Positions 18,517-26,962 of a stretch of 64,000 nt of DNA are shown here, one piece after another. The notes beneath the pieces were generated by a model. It saw only the letters and a list, made by a program, of their open reading frames with translations. It had not been told where the DNA came from and did not search any database. Made by a program: the position numbers and the translations under genes. Source of the DNA: an uncultured Gemmiger sp. (GTDB taxonomy: Bacteria; Bacillota; Clostridia; Oscillospirales; Ruminococcaceae); contig CANRCB010000001.1 of assembly GCA_947629015.1 (NCBI GenBank), positions 1 to 64,000 on the forward strand, in the 5' to 3' direction. Every line of letters begins with the position of its first letter. Position 1 is the stretch's first letter.

Positions 18517-19698
18517 ATGCGAAACACCCACCGTCCCAAACGCCGCCTTGCGGCGCTGCTCACCGCGCTGGCGCTGCTCACCGCCTGCGGCGGGAACGCG
18601 GCCTCCGCCCCGCAGCCGCAGGCCGCCCCCACCGCCCCGCCGGATGACAACGGCTACGTCTTTGCCGCCCCGCAGGATACGGCGGCGCCGCTTTACGGCG
18701 GCGATATGCCCATCGCGCTCGCGCTCGATGCCTCCGGGGCCGATACCGGGCGCGGCGCGGCGGTGCAGCGCGGTATGCAGGCGTTTGCCGATACCTTCCA
18801 CTATACCCTCCAGGTCTACACCGCCGCCGAGCCCACCCCCGAGGCCTGCCGCCAGGCGCTGGACGAGGCCTCACAGGGCGGGGCCAGCATCGTGGTCTGC
18901 GCCGGGGAGGAGATGGCCGTCGCGCTGCACGGCGCGCAGAGCGCCTACCCCACGGTGGGCTACCTTCTGCTGGACGCCGAGCCCCACAACGCCGATTATT
19001 CCGACTATACCATCGAACAGAACGTCCACAGCGTGCTGTTCCGGGTGGAGCAGGCGGCCTATCTGGCCGGGTATGCCGCCGTGATGGACGGCTACACCAA
19101 GCTCGGCTTTCTGGGCGGCGTCACCATGCCGGAGAACGTGCGCTACTGCACCGGCTTCATCCAGGGCGCCGAGGCGGCCGCCGCGCGCCAGGGCATCCAG
19201 GTCACGGTCAAAACGTGGTACAGCGGCCTTTCCAACGCGGAGGAGGATCTCACCGCCCGCATGAGCGGCTGGTACACCGACGGCACCGAGCTCATCCTGG
19301 CCGCCGGCGGCAACCTTGAGCAGAGCTGCATCGACGCCACCGCCACCGCCGGGACCGGGCGCGTTATCGCCGTCGGGTGGGACCACGGCGCGTCGGGCAC
19401 CGCGGTGCTCACCTCCGCCGCCAACCGCTACGCCGCCGTGGTGCAGGCCAAACTGTATGAGTTCCTGGCCGCGGGCGGTACCTGGTCGGAGGAGGCCGCC
19501 GGCCATATGCTGCGCCTCGGCGCGCGGGAGGAGGCCATCGCCCTGCCCACGGCGGACTGGCGCTTCACCGCCTTCACCCCGGCCATGTACGCGGAACTGT
19601 ACACATCGCTCGCCGCCGGCACCGTCACGGTGGAAAGCTATTCCGACAGCGGCGACATCCCGCCCACCGCCAACGTCACGGTGGAGCCGCAGAACTGA
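18517..19698 (+). CDS. BMP-family (Med/BmpA) nucleoside-binding lipoprotein
   Basis: Predicted surface-anchored substrate-binding protein for nucleoside uptake. 393 residues from ATG 18517 (MRNTHRPKRRLAALL), with AAAGGAG upstream; the longer track ORF simply reads back through cdd in another frame. A lipoprotein signal ends in the lipobox LLTAC with the modified Cys near residue 27, followed by an Ala/Pro/Gln linker. The mature domain shows GMQAFADTF, VVCAGEEMAVAL, NVHSVLFRVEQAAYLAGY and KLGFLGGVTMPENVRY, typical of the family. The matching ATPase and permease genes are not in the window. Confidence 0.88.
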   Translation: MRNTHRPKRRLAALLTALALLTACGGNAASAPQPQAAPTAPPDDNGYVFAAPQDTAAPLYGGDMPIALALDASGADTGRGAAVQRGMQAFADTFHYTLQVYTAAEPTPEACRQALDEASQGGASIVVCAGEEMAVALHGAQSAYPTVGYLLLDAEPHNADYSDYTIEQNVHSVLFRVEQAAYLAGYAAVMDGYTKLGFLGGVTMPENVRYCTGFIQGAEAAAARQGIQVTVKTWYSGLSNAEEDLTARMSGWYTDGTELILAAGGNLEQSCIDATATAGTGRVIAVGWDHGASGTAVLTSAANRYAAVVQAKLYEFLAAGGTWSEEAAGHMLRLGAREEAIALPTADWRFTAFTPAMYAELYTSLAAGTVTVESYSDSGDIPPTANVTVEPQN

Positions 19699-19749
19699 CG
19701 GCCCGGCCGCCGCGCGGCATCCTGCCACAGCCAAAGGGGGGCACCGCCC

Positions 19750-21072
19750 ATGCGTATGTATGATATCATCGCCAAAAAGCGGGACGGCGCCGCCCTGACC
19801 CGCGCCGAGCTGGAGTTTGCCGTCGGCGGGTATGTGGCGGGCACCGTGCCCGATTACCAGATGAGCGCGCTGCTCATGGCCGTCTGCCTGCGCGGTATGT
19901 CCGATGCCGAGACCGCCGATTTGACCGACGTTATGGCCCGCAGCGGCGAAATGGTCGACCTGTCCGCCATCGACGGCGTCAAGGCCGACAAGCATTCCAC
20001 CGGCGGCGTGGGGGACAAGACCACCCTGGCCGTGGCGCCCATCGTCGCGGCGTGCGGCGTCAAGGTCGCCAAGATGAGCGGCCGCGGGCTCGGCCACACC
20101 GGCGGCACCGTCGACAAGCTGGCCTCGGTGCCCGGCACCCGCACCGAGATGACGCGGGAACGGTTTTTCGCCCAGGTCAACGAGCTCGGTCTGGCTCTGA
20201 TCGGGCAGAGCGGGCACATCGCCCCGGCGGACAAAAAACTCTACGCCCTGCGGGACGTTACCGCCACCGTCGCCAGCATCCCGCTCATCGCGTCCTCCAT
20301 TATGAGCAAAAAGCTGGCCGCCGGGGCGGACGTCATTCTGCTGGACGTCACGGTGGGCAGCGGCGCCTTCATGCGCACCCTGCCCGACGCCGTGGAGCTG
20401 GCCCGCCTGATGGTGTCCATCGGTACGGCGCACGGACGCCGGACGGCGGCGCTCATCACCGATATGGAGCGCCCCCTCGGCCGCAGCGTCGGCAACGCCC
20501 TCGAGGTGGCCGAGAGCATGGCGGTGCTCAGGGGCAGCGCCCCGGCCGACCTGACCGAGGTCTGCCTCCAGTTGGCGGCCAATATGCTGGCGCTGGCGGG
20601 CCGCGGCAGCCTGCGGGAGTGCCGCGCCATGGCGCGCAAAGCCATCGAGGACGGCTCCGCCTTTGAAAAATGCTGCCGGATGTTCGCCGCGCAGGGCGGG
20701 GATGTGCGCGCCCTGCAAGACCCGTCGCTGCTGCCCCAAGCTGCGTACCGGCACGAGATCCGGGCCGAAAGCGGCGGATATATCGTCCAAAACGATGTCG
20801 AGCGCATCGGCACCGCCAGTATGCTGCTGGGCGCCGGGCGCCTGAAAAAGGAGGATGCCATCGACCCCGCCGCCGGCATCCTCCTGCACAAAAAACTCGG
20901 CGATGCGGTCACGCCGGGCCAGCCCCTTGCGACCCTTTACGCCAACGACCCGGCCCTTTTTGCCCCGGCCGAGGCGGCGTACCGCGCGGGCCTTGCCATC
21001 GGCCCCGAAAAGCCGCCGGAGCCGCCGCTTATCTATGCGCGCGTCACCGCCCAGGGCGTCGAAAACCTGTAA
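19750..21072 (+). CDS. pdp: Pyrimidine-nucleoside phosphorylase
   Basis: Phosphorolyses uridine and (deoxy)thymidine to base plus (deoxy)ribose 1-phosphate. 440 residues, the length of the thymidine/pyrimidine phosphorylase family. Seen: MRMYDIIAKKRDG at the N-terminus, the phosphate-binding signature DKHSTGGVGDKTTL, MSGRGLGHTGGTVDK, the RDVTATV segment and a C-terminal domain with GAGRLKKEDAID. Naming it deoA is equally possible, since specificity cannot be read from sequence. A strong hairpin lies about 80 nt after the stop. Confidence 0.94.
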   Translation: MRMYDIIAKKRDGAALTRAELEFAVGGYVAGTVPDYQMSALLMAVCLRGMSDAETADLTDVMARSGEMVDLSAIDGVKADKHSTGGVGDKTTLAVAPIVAACGVKVAKMSGRGLGHTGGTVDKLASVPGTRTEMTRERFFAQVNELGLALIGQSGHIAPADKKLYALRDVTATVASIPLIASSIMSKKLAAGADVILLDVTVGSGAFMRTLPDAVELARLMVSIGTAHGRRTAALITDMERPLGRSVGNALEVAESMAVLRGSAPADLTEVCLQLAANMLALAGRGSLRECRAMARKAIEDGSAFEKCCRMFAAQGGDVRALQDPSLLPQAAYRHEIRAESGGYIVQNDVERIGTASMLLGAGRLKKEDAIDPAAGILLHKKLGDAVTPGQPLATLYANDPALFAPAEAAYRAGLAIGPEKPPEPPLIYARVTAQGVENL

Positions 21073-21153
21073 GGCCGCCGCTGCGCCGGGGATCCCCCGC
21101 GGTAAAGCGCCGCCGCCTTTTGCAAAGTATCCTTGAAACCGAACATACAACCG

Positions 21154-21200
21154 CCGCCGGGGCGGGTCCGAAAGGACCCGCCCCGGCGGCTGTCTTTCTG
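21154..21200 (+). terminator. Terminator of the nucleoside-salvage operon
   Basis: Perfect 16-bp GC stem (21154-21169 with 21174-21189) closed by a GAAA tetraloop and followed by CTGTCTTTCTG. Confidence 0.8.
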
Positions 21201-21368
21201 CGGCATAAAACGGTACGGCCGGCCCCTTTCGCGAAAAAAACAAGCCCTTTTATGAAGCCGCCGCCGTCGTCCGCCCGCCCAAACCGAAGAAAGGAGGAAG
21301 CTGTCAAATCCGGGCTTGACGGCCGATATCGGCCGGTTTTAGCATGGACACGAAAGGGGAAAACCAAT

Positions 21369-22127
21369 ATGTGCCGTCAAAAACCTGTCGGCAAAACCAT
21401 CGGGGAGGTCGAAAAGATCACCGGCATCCCAAAGCGGACGCTCAAATATTATATCGAACGCAGCATCATCGTACCGGGCTGCAAATCCGCCAGCGGTTAC
21501 TGGCTGTATACCGATGACGACATCCAAAAGCTGCGGCTGGTCTTTCTATGCCGGGAGCTGCAATTCCACGACGGCGAGATACGCGCCCTGCTCGCCGCGC
21601 CTCAGGTGCGGTGGCAGACCGTGCTGGACCGCCAGATCGGCCGCCTGGCCCAGCGCCGCGGCCGGGCCGAGGACCGCCTGCTCACCGCCGAGCTTGTGCG
21701 CTACCGCTGCCGGACCGGGCGCGCGCCCGGATGCGAGGCGGGCGTGCCGGCCTCCCGGCTGGAGGCGTTCTTTGTGCCGGGCCGCCCGCCCCAACTGCCG
21801 GAGGAAGCCCGCCGGGCGCTCTGCCGCGACCTGTATGGAACCTTTGCCGAAGCCCTGGGCGTTGACAGCCCGCTTGAATCCCTGCGCGCGCTGCCGTGCA
21901 GCCCCCCTGCGGCGGAAACGGCGCAGGCGCAGGCGGCCGCCCTGTGCGCCCTGTTCCGGGAAAAAGCCGGGCTTTCGCCGGAAGAAGTCCTGTTCGCACT
22001 GCGGCTGGCCCTGTGTTTGAGCGGCATGGAACTGCTGCTCGATGTGCTCCTTGGCCGCAAAGGCACGGTCCGGCACCTGGCCGAGGCCGTGCAGCGCTAC
22101 TGTGATACCCAAAACAAAACACAATAA
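21369..22127 (+). CDS. MerR-family transcriptional regulator
   Basis: Predicted DNA-binding regulator, 252 residues from ATG 21369 (MCRQKPVGKTIGEVEK), with GAAAGGGG upstream; the track ORF from 20670 is a read-through of another frame. The N-terminal winged helix is clear: IGEVEKITGIPKRTLKYYIE, then SASGYWLYTDDDIQKLRLV. The coiled-coil dimer helix is short, and the C-terminal effector domain of about 150 residues is alanine/arginine-rich and not recognised. It precedes the lipoprotein gene by 24 nt, so the two are likely co-transcribed and the lipoprotein is a candidate target. Confidence 0.85.
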   Translation: MCRQKPVGKTIGEVEKITGIPKRTLKYYIERSIIVPGCKSASGYWLYTDDDIQKLRLVFLCRELQFHDGEIRALLAAPQVRWQTVLDRQIGRLAQRRGRAEDRLLTAELVRYRCRTGRAPGCEAGVPASRLEAFFVPGRPPQLPEEARRALCRDLYGTFAEALGVDSPLESLRALPCSPPAAETAQAQAAALCALFREKAGLSPEEVLFALRLALCLSGMELLLDVLLGRKGTVRHLAEAVQRYCDTQNKTQ

Positions 22128-22151
22128 ACACAATAAAAGGAGGCAACCCCC

Positions 22152-23903
22152 ATGAAAAAGTTTCCCGTGTACATCCTCTGTACGGCCCTGGCCCTGTCTC
22201 TGGCCGCCTGCGGCGGCCAGGCCGCGGCGGGGCAGGGCAGTGCCCCGGCCGAAAGCACCGCCGTGTCCGAACCGGCCGCGGCGCCCGCCGACACCGATAC
22301 AAAGGCCGACACCGGCACCGCCCCCGGGCCGGCCGCCGCCCCAAGCAGGCAGACGGACGGCAATTTTCAGGCGGCCATTGAGGAAACGGTCCTTGTGGAT
22401 GAGAAGGACGTGAAGATCACCGCCACCGAACTGCGCTATACCAGTTACAGCGTCGAGCTGGCGCTTGCGTTTGAAAACAATTCCGGCAAAGACCTGTCAT
22501 TCCGCAGCAGCACGATCGCCTGCAGCCGCAACTCCGTCAACGGCTACATGGTGGACGGGCTGTACGTCAATGTGGATGTCCCGGCGGGCAAAAAGGCCAA
22601 CGATACCGCAAGCATCGGCAAAAATGACCTGCTGCTCTACGGCATCACCGACATCGCCGATATCGAGATGGCTTTTGCCATCGAGGACGACAACTACGAT
22701 GATTACCTGCTGACCGAGCCGGCCCGCGTCACGACCGCGCTGGCCGAAAGTTATGACTACGAGGCGGATCCCTACCAGGCGGCGATGCGCGACGGCGCGC
22801 TCGTGGCGTCCCTCGGCGGTGCGGTGGAGCATTTCGCCGCGGACGAATTGTACGACGCGCAGGGCGTGCGCATCGTTTCGGAGGCGTTCATCACCAATGC
22901 GGACGGGGAGCCGGTCGTCTTTGTGGAGTTCGAGAACACCTCGGACCGGCTGGTGACGGTAACGACAAATGATGTCGCCCTCAACGGCCTGCTGGTGCAA
23001 AACGGCACCTGGAGTTACGATACCCTCAACGCCGGCACGCGGCGGGTGGTCGCCCTGCAGCCGGATACCGCGCTGGACCGCGCGTATTGGGAGCCCTATG
23101 GCCTTGACACTGTGGGCGAGATCGCCTTCAGCCTCGTTTTGAAGGATGCCGACGGCAACGAACTGTGCGACGCCGCGCCCGTCACACTCACGCTTCCCGG
23201 CGCCGAAGCCGCCTGCCGCAGCGACGGTGACCCCGTGTACAGCGGCGGCGGTGTGCGCATCCTGCATATGGGCACCGTGCCGGACTCCTATGACGCAAGC
23301 GATGACCTTCACCTGCTCCTGCTGGCGGAGAACGGCACCGAAGGGACGGTACGGTTCGACATCGGCTACGACACGCTCTCGGTGAACGGCTGCATGACCG
23401 ATTTCAGCAGCCCCCGGCGGACGGTCGCGCCCGGCGGGAGCGGCGTGCTGGATGTGGAGCTGCAGGGCGATTCTCTGGCGGAAAACGGCATCACGGCGGC
23501 GGAGGATATCCAAACGGTCGAGTTTACGGTGGAGCTCAAGGGCGAGCGCAACCGTGACATCGCCTCGTTCACGGTGGTCATCGGCGAAAACGGCCAGCCG
23601 GCACAGGAAGCGGCCGGCGGCACGGATGCCGCGGCCGCCCCCGGCGTCAGCCCGGATTTCAAAGAAGTGATGGACGGCTACGAAGCGTTTTTTGACGAGT
23701 ATGCCGCCTTCATGAAAAAATACCAAAGCTCCGACAACGCCGCGGGCATGATGATGGATTACCTCTCCTTTATGACCCGGTACACCGAGACGATGCAGAA
23801 ACTCGACGAGCTTGATACCGATTCCCTCTCCGCGGCCGACATGGCGTATTACACGCAGGTGACGGCCCGCATCACGGCCAAATTGGCGGAGGCAGCTGGC
23901 TGA
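22152..23903 (+). CDS. Lipoprotein with three tandem Ig-like repeats (function unknown)
   Basis: 583 residues. Lipoprotein signal with lipobox SLAAC (Cys near residue 20), then a Pro/Ala/Thr-rich linker of about 55 residues. Three related segments follow, each of roughly 120 residues, with the pattern V/L-x-L-x-x-E-N-x-S/T/G ... V/L-N-G ... (I/V)xFxxxLKD/G: ELALAFENNSGKDLSF with SVNGYMVDG, FVEFENTSDRLVTV with ALNGLLVQ, and LLLAENGTEGTVRF with SVNGCMTDF. The C-terminal 80 residues form a helical domain (PDFKEVMDGYEAFFDEYAAF) seen in other clostridial lipoproteins. Likely cell-surface; ligand unknown. Follows a merR gene by 24 nt and has GGAGG before the ATG. Confidence 0.75.
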   Translation: MKKFPVYILCTALALSLAACGGQAAAGQGSAPAESTAVSEPAAAPADTDTKADTGTAPGPAAAPSRQTDGNFQAAIEETVLVDEKDVKITATELRYTSYSVELALAFENNSGKDLSFRSSTIACSRNSVNGYMVDGLYVNVDVPAGKKANDTASIGKNDLLLYGITDIADIEMAFAIEDDNYDDYLLTEPARVTTALAESYDYEADPYQAAMRDGALVASLGGAVEHFAADELYDAQGVRIVSEAFITNADGEPVVFVEFENTSDRLVTVTTNDVALNGLLVQNGTWSYDTLNAGTRRVVALQPDTALDRAYWEPYGLDTVGEIAFSLVLKDADGNELCDAAPVTLTLPGAEAACRSDGDPVYSGGGVRILHMGTVPDSYDASDDLHLLLLAENGTEGTVRFDIGYDTLSVNGCMTDFSSPRRTVAPGGSGVLDVELQGDSLAENGITAAEDIQTVEFTVELKGERNRDIASFTVVIGENGQPAQEAAGGTDAAAAPGVSPDFKEVMDGYEAFFDEYAAFMKKYQSSDNAAGMMMDYLSFMTRYTETMQKLDELDTDSLSAADMAYYTQVTARITAKLAEAAG

Positions 23904-23950
23904 ACGACACCCCGCCCGCCGCCAAAAAACGAAAAGTACCGTAAAACACA

Positions 23951-23986
23951 GAAAAGGCGTTGATTCGTAAAAATCAACGCCTTTTC
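23951..23986. terminator. Hairpin at the left island boundary
   Basis: 15-bp stem (23951-23965 with 23972-23986), loop CGTAAA, with T-runs in the arms. It can end the lipoprotein transcript and, on the minus strand, mimics the terminator that follows the tRNA-Tyr 3' end; it abuts the 16-bp tRNA-derived repeat directly. Confidence 0.7.
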
Positions 23987-24019
23987 TGGTGGGAGCTGGT
24001 GGTACGCCGAGCCGCGGGC
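23987..24019. repeat. Left island boundary: tRNA-Tyr 3'-end repeat (att-like)
   Basis: 23987-24002 reads TGGTGGGAGCTGGTGG, identical to the 3' end of the tRNA-Tyr gene, CCA included (29525-29540). With the next 17 bases it matches 29419-29450 at 29 of 32 positions. This is the layout left by integration at a tRNA 3' end. No recombinase is encoded between the repeats. 24020-24182 holds no convincing gene. Confidence 0.75.
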
Positions 24020-24182
24020 AAACAAAGAGGAAAACGTTGCTTATTAAAAAAGAGGCTTTATTTCGTTATCAATATATTGCTCATATGGGTCAACGTGGCT
24101 CCCTTCGGGCCGATCTTCAGTATCACAGCAATTGCGGTATTGTATTTATTAGGAGTTTCCCGCACTGTATAGGCCTCCGGGT

Positions 24183-24917
24183 CTAATCGCCAGAATTAAA
24201 GGCAACGAGTTTTTCCCAATCGATACTTCCGTCAGCAAAACAGAACTCCTGCGTAAATTCCCTTACCAAACGGTTGGCCGCTTTCTGGTAAGAAGTGTTG
24301 AATTCTTCTACATACTTTTCCGGAAGTTTATCCATGTAACGGATCAATTTTATATAAAATTCTTCATCGCCGGTCAATTCTGTCCAGAAATCTTTCCCGG
24401 CCAGTTCCAGGTAGAACTTTGGCATACCCTTATTTGAGGGCTTTTTCTTCCCGTATCCATAACCGACGATGGGGACAAAACGTTTCCGGGCCTGCTGTGC
24501 CAGTTTGCCCGCGGCCATGAAGTTCTGCTCCTGCTTTTTACGGCTGTCGGCATTGAAAACGCTTGTGCCAGACTTGACGGCAATAGCATAAATAGTGCTA
24601 TCGCGCTCCACCATGATGTCTACGCCTTCGGCAAGCGCTTTCTGACCGTGCGCAGCAGCAGTGGCGATCGGCTCAAAAAACACATTGCCAAATATCGTTT
24701 CTTCAGAGGAAGAAACAAACGCGGCAAGGATGGCCTCTACGATTTGGGAGGCCCCGTTCATTGCTTTGGCCCTGAAAAGGTACGGGTTTTTACGCCGCAT
24801 GACTTGCTTGATATTCAGCTTGTCGATCTTTTTGATCAAGTTGGTGTAAAATCGATCCAGCGCATCCGCAATTGCTTCTACAATGGCTTGCCCGTCATAA
24901 GTTTCATTTATTGGCAT
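24183..24917 (-). CDS. Type II restriction endonuclease, PmeII-like family
   Basis: 244 residues from the ATG at 24917 (MPINETYDG), preceded by GGAGGGAACC; the track start at 25139 lies inside the methylase gene. It resembles PmeII-type endonucleases as I recall them: RRKNPYLFRAK, FVSSSEETIFGN, a PD-(D/E)xK-like core (EGVDIMV ... YAIAVKSGTS) and the C-terminal SIDWEKLVAFNSG. It is expected to cut DNA unmodified by the adjacent methylase, whose 3' end it overlaps by 14 nt. The recognition site cannot be read from sequence. GC is about 50%, below the chromosome. Confidence 0.78.
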   Translation of the reverse strand: MPINETYDGQAIVEAIADALDRFYTNLIKKIDKLNIKQVMRRKNPYLFRAKAMNGASQIVEAILAAFVSSSEETIFGNVFFEPIATAAAHGQKALAEGVDIMVERDSTIYAIAVKSGTSVFNADSRKKQEQNFMAAGKLAQQARKRFVPIVGYGYGKKKPSNKGMPKFYLELAGKDFWTELTGDEEFYIKLIRYMDKLPEKYVEEFNTSYQKAANRLVREFTQEFCFADGSIDWEKLVAFNSGD

Positions 24918-26100
24918 AATGGTTCCCTCCGATCTCAATTGCATCCCGTAGCTTTTGATGGACGACTGTCCCTCGGAAACGTTTGGTCTGTATGGCTGCA
25001 GACTGGTCTGCCACGGCAAGGACGGCTTCACCGATGGCCTGCGCAAGCCCAACAGGTACAGCGTTACCGATCTGCCGGTACTTTGCGGCAGTCGTGCCAA
25101 TAAAATGCCAATCTTCCGGAAACTGCTGGATACGTGCATATTCTTTTATGCTCAACGGCCGATCCTGCCTTGGGTGGCACATCATGGTAGCCTTTTGGAC
25201 GGGCGAAGTCACTAGAGTGGGGGAGGGCTGGCTGTATGACAACCTGCGGTAAAATCCTACTTTGCCGCCGCCGGAACCATAGGCACCGCCCATCGCTTCT
25301 TTCTGCATTTCCGGCGGAAGGTCTTTCCAGTTGCCACCCTCCGGCACAAGCCGTAAATACTCAAGCCGGTCTTTGCTGAAGGCCATGCACTCACCACAGT
25401 CTGCCTCCAGATCCGAAATGCTGTCCCGCAAGGTACACCAACGGTATGCAGGGTCTTGATGCATCTGGAAATGGGTGGGGATTGGCAGGAAAATATCCTC
25501 GTGGTCGCGGCTGCCGATCAGGACAAACCGTTCACGGAATTGGGGCACACCATAGTTGGCGGCATCCAAAAGCCCATATACAGTTTTGTATCCAAGTTTG
25601 TCAAACTCTGAAAGGATAACGTCCAAGACCGTGCCAAGGCGCTGGTTTGGATCGGTTTCGTCCCTCTCTGCCAGCGGGACATACTTGAGCGGGGCCGACA
25701 TGATCCCCTTGACGTTTTCCATAATGAAGAACCGCGGGCGGATGGTATCGATCATCCGGATAAAATCCATAAAAAGGCTGCCGCGGGGATCGTTGATACC
25801 AAGACGTTTCCCAGCCGTCGAAAATGGTTGGCAAGGCGGCCCCCCGCAAATCAGAAACGGTTCCCCAAAATCCATCCCGCTGGCATCCAACAAATCTGAC
25901 GGCTCAAGTGTGCGGATATCCCCGCCGAGCACATTATGGCCATTGGCGCGCATGGTGGCAACGCAGGCAGCATCAAAATCCTGCCCAACGGCGATCCGCA
26001 GCCCGGCCATTGCCAAACCAATGTCCAGGCCCATGGCCCCGGAAAACAAGGAAACAACAGCCCGGTTGCGGGAATCATCCCTATACTTCAAGAGTTGCAT
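24904..26100 (-). CDS. DNA (cytosine-5) methyltransferase
   Basis: Protects host DNA against the adjacent endonuclease. 398 residues from the ATG at 26100 (MQLLKYRDD), behind GGAGGGCAAA. Motifs in order: I (VVSLFSGAMGLDIG), IV with the catalytic Cys (ICGGPPCQPFS), VI (FFIMENVKG), VIII (VPQFRERFVLIG), a target-recognition region of about 120 residues, and X (YRQIGNAVP). All catalytic residues are present. The neighbouring vsr gene supports a 5-methylcytosine product. Operon order on the minus strand: HTH regulator, methylase, endonuclease. Confidence 0.95.
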   Translation of the reverse strand: MQLLKYRDDSRNRAVVSLFSGAMGLDIGLAMAGLRIAVGQDFDAACVATMRANGHNVLGGDIRTLEPSDLLDASGMDFGEPFLICGGPPCQPFSTAGKRLGINDPRGSLFMDFIRMIDTIRPRFFIMENVKGIMSAPLKYVPLAERDETDPNQRLGTVLDVILSEFDKLGYKTVYGLLDAANYGVPQFRERFVLIGSRDHEDIFLPIPTHFQMHQDPAYRWCTLRDSISDLEADCGECMAFSKDRLEYLRLVPEGGNWKDLPPEMQKEAMGGAYGSGGGKVGFYRRLSYSQPSPTLVTSPVQKATMMCHPRQDRPLSIKEYARIQQFPEDWHFIGTTAAKYRQIGNAVPVGLAQAIGEAVLAVADQSAAIQTKRFRGTVVHQKLRDAIEIGGNHYANK

Positions 26101-26110
26101 TTTGCCCTCC

Positions 26111-26320
26111 TTAAACCTTGTCCCCATTCGGGAGGATAAAATACCGCTCAAAAGTACAGCCTGCAGCAGCTGCCAGATATTCAAGGTCGGCCACAGTAAA
26201 ACTCTCCCGCTTGAGTTTGGCACTGAAGTTTTGCGGCGTTGTCCCCATGCGCCTGGCCAATTCTGCCGAGCTAATATTAGAACGGATGCAAAGGATTTTT
26301 ATCTGCTCGCTGATCGTCAT
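26111..26320 (-). CDS. Small XRE-type HTH protein (candidate R-M controller)
   Basis: 69 residues from ATG 26320 (MTISEQIKILC), with GGGGAA upstream. Nearly all of it is a helix-turn-helix: SSAELARRMGTTPQNFSAKLKRE. It ends 10 nt before the methylase start, so it is co-translated with the R-M genes, as controller (C) proteins often are. The upstream 60 nt are very AT-rich and contain an imperfectly spaced 9-bp inverted repeat (TATAATTTA at 26351, TAAATTATA at 26374) that could be its operator. The controller role is inference. Confidence 0.7.
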   Translation of the reverse strand: MTISEQIKILCIRSNISSAELARRMGTTPQNFSAKLKRESFTVADLEYLAAAAGCTFERYFILPNGDKV

Positions 26321-26385
26321 TGCAATTCCCCACAAAAATAAAGCGATAAATATAATTTATAAAATAATAAATTTAAATTATAAAA

Positions 26386-26844
26386 TTAGTCCCTATTTTC
26401 TTCCATTATATCATCGAATGTCTGTAACTGCAACTCAAAAATCAAATCTTCGATGGCGCCAATACACTCAGGGAGACGTTTTGTGATTTCTTGGCCCCAA
26501 AAATGCATGGGTATCCAATCCAAGGCGAGAAGGGCAAAATCGTTTTCCCGGTCACGTGTCATGTTGCGCTCGATTTTTTTGATCCAATAATCACGGTTTT
26601 CACCCAGCCGCAGTTTCTTTATCTCCCAATTGTATCCGTGGAAGAACTCACTATCGCAAAAAATAGCAATTTTGTATTTGGTGAGGGCTATATCCGGTGT
26701 ACCTGGCAGGGCTTTATAGTTTTTCCGGTACCGATACCCTTTGTGCCACAGGGCCTTCCGTAAAGCAACTTCTATGCTGGTATCTTTCCCCTTGATATGG
26801 CCCATCGTGCGGCTACGCTGGGCAGGGGACATCATATCACCCAT
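26386..26844 (-). CDS. vsr: Very short patch repair endonuclease
   Basis: Nicks next to T:G mismatches that arise when 5-methylcytosine deaminates, and so limits mutation at methylase sites. 152 residues, typical length. Seen: SPAQRSRTMGHIKGKDTSIE at the N-terminus, the catalytic-fold segment LPGTPDIAL, and the zinc/active-site stretch FCDSEFFHGYNW with NRDYWIKKIERN after it. Upstream of the HTH-methylase-endonuclease genes on the same strand, separated by an AT-rich gap that probably holds a second promoter. The start could be 26844 or the internal Met of MMSPAQ. Confidence 0.93.
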   Translation of the reverse strand: MGDMMSPAQRSRTMGHIKGKDTSIEVALRKALWHKGYRYRKNYKALPGTPDIALTKYKIAIFCDSEFFHGYNWEIKKLRLGENRDYWIKKIERNMTRDRENDFALLALDWIPMHFWGQEITKRLPECIGAIEDLIFELQLQTFDDIMEENRD

Positions 26845-26962
26845 ATTACCCCTGCTTACTATGGTGGTGTATCCTCAAATATAGCACAATAAAGCGAATG
26901 GCTAAAGTGATACATCACATTTGATGCTATCCCGGTACCATCGTGCAAAATTAATGAAAAAT

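Noticed and set aside
23960-24172. 70-aa ORF with hydrophobic stretch at the island edge
   Set aside because: It starts inside the hairpin and tRNA-like repeat, has no SD and overlaps another equally weak ORF; not supported.
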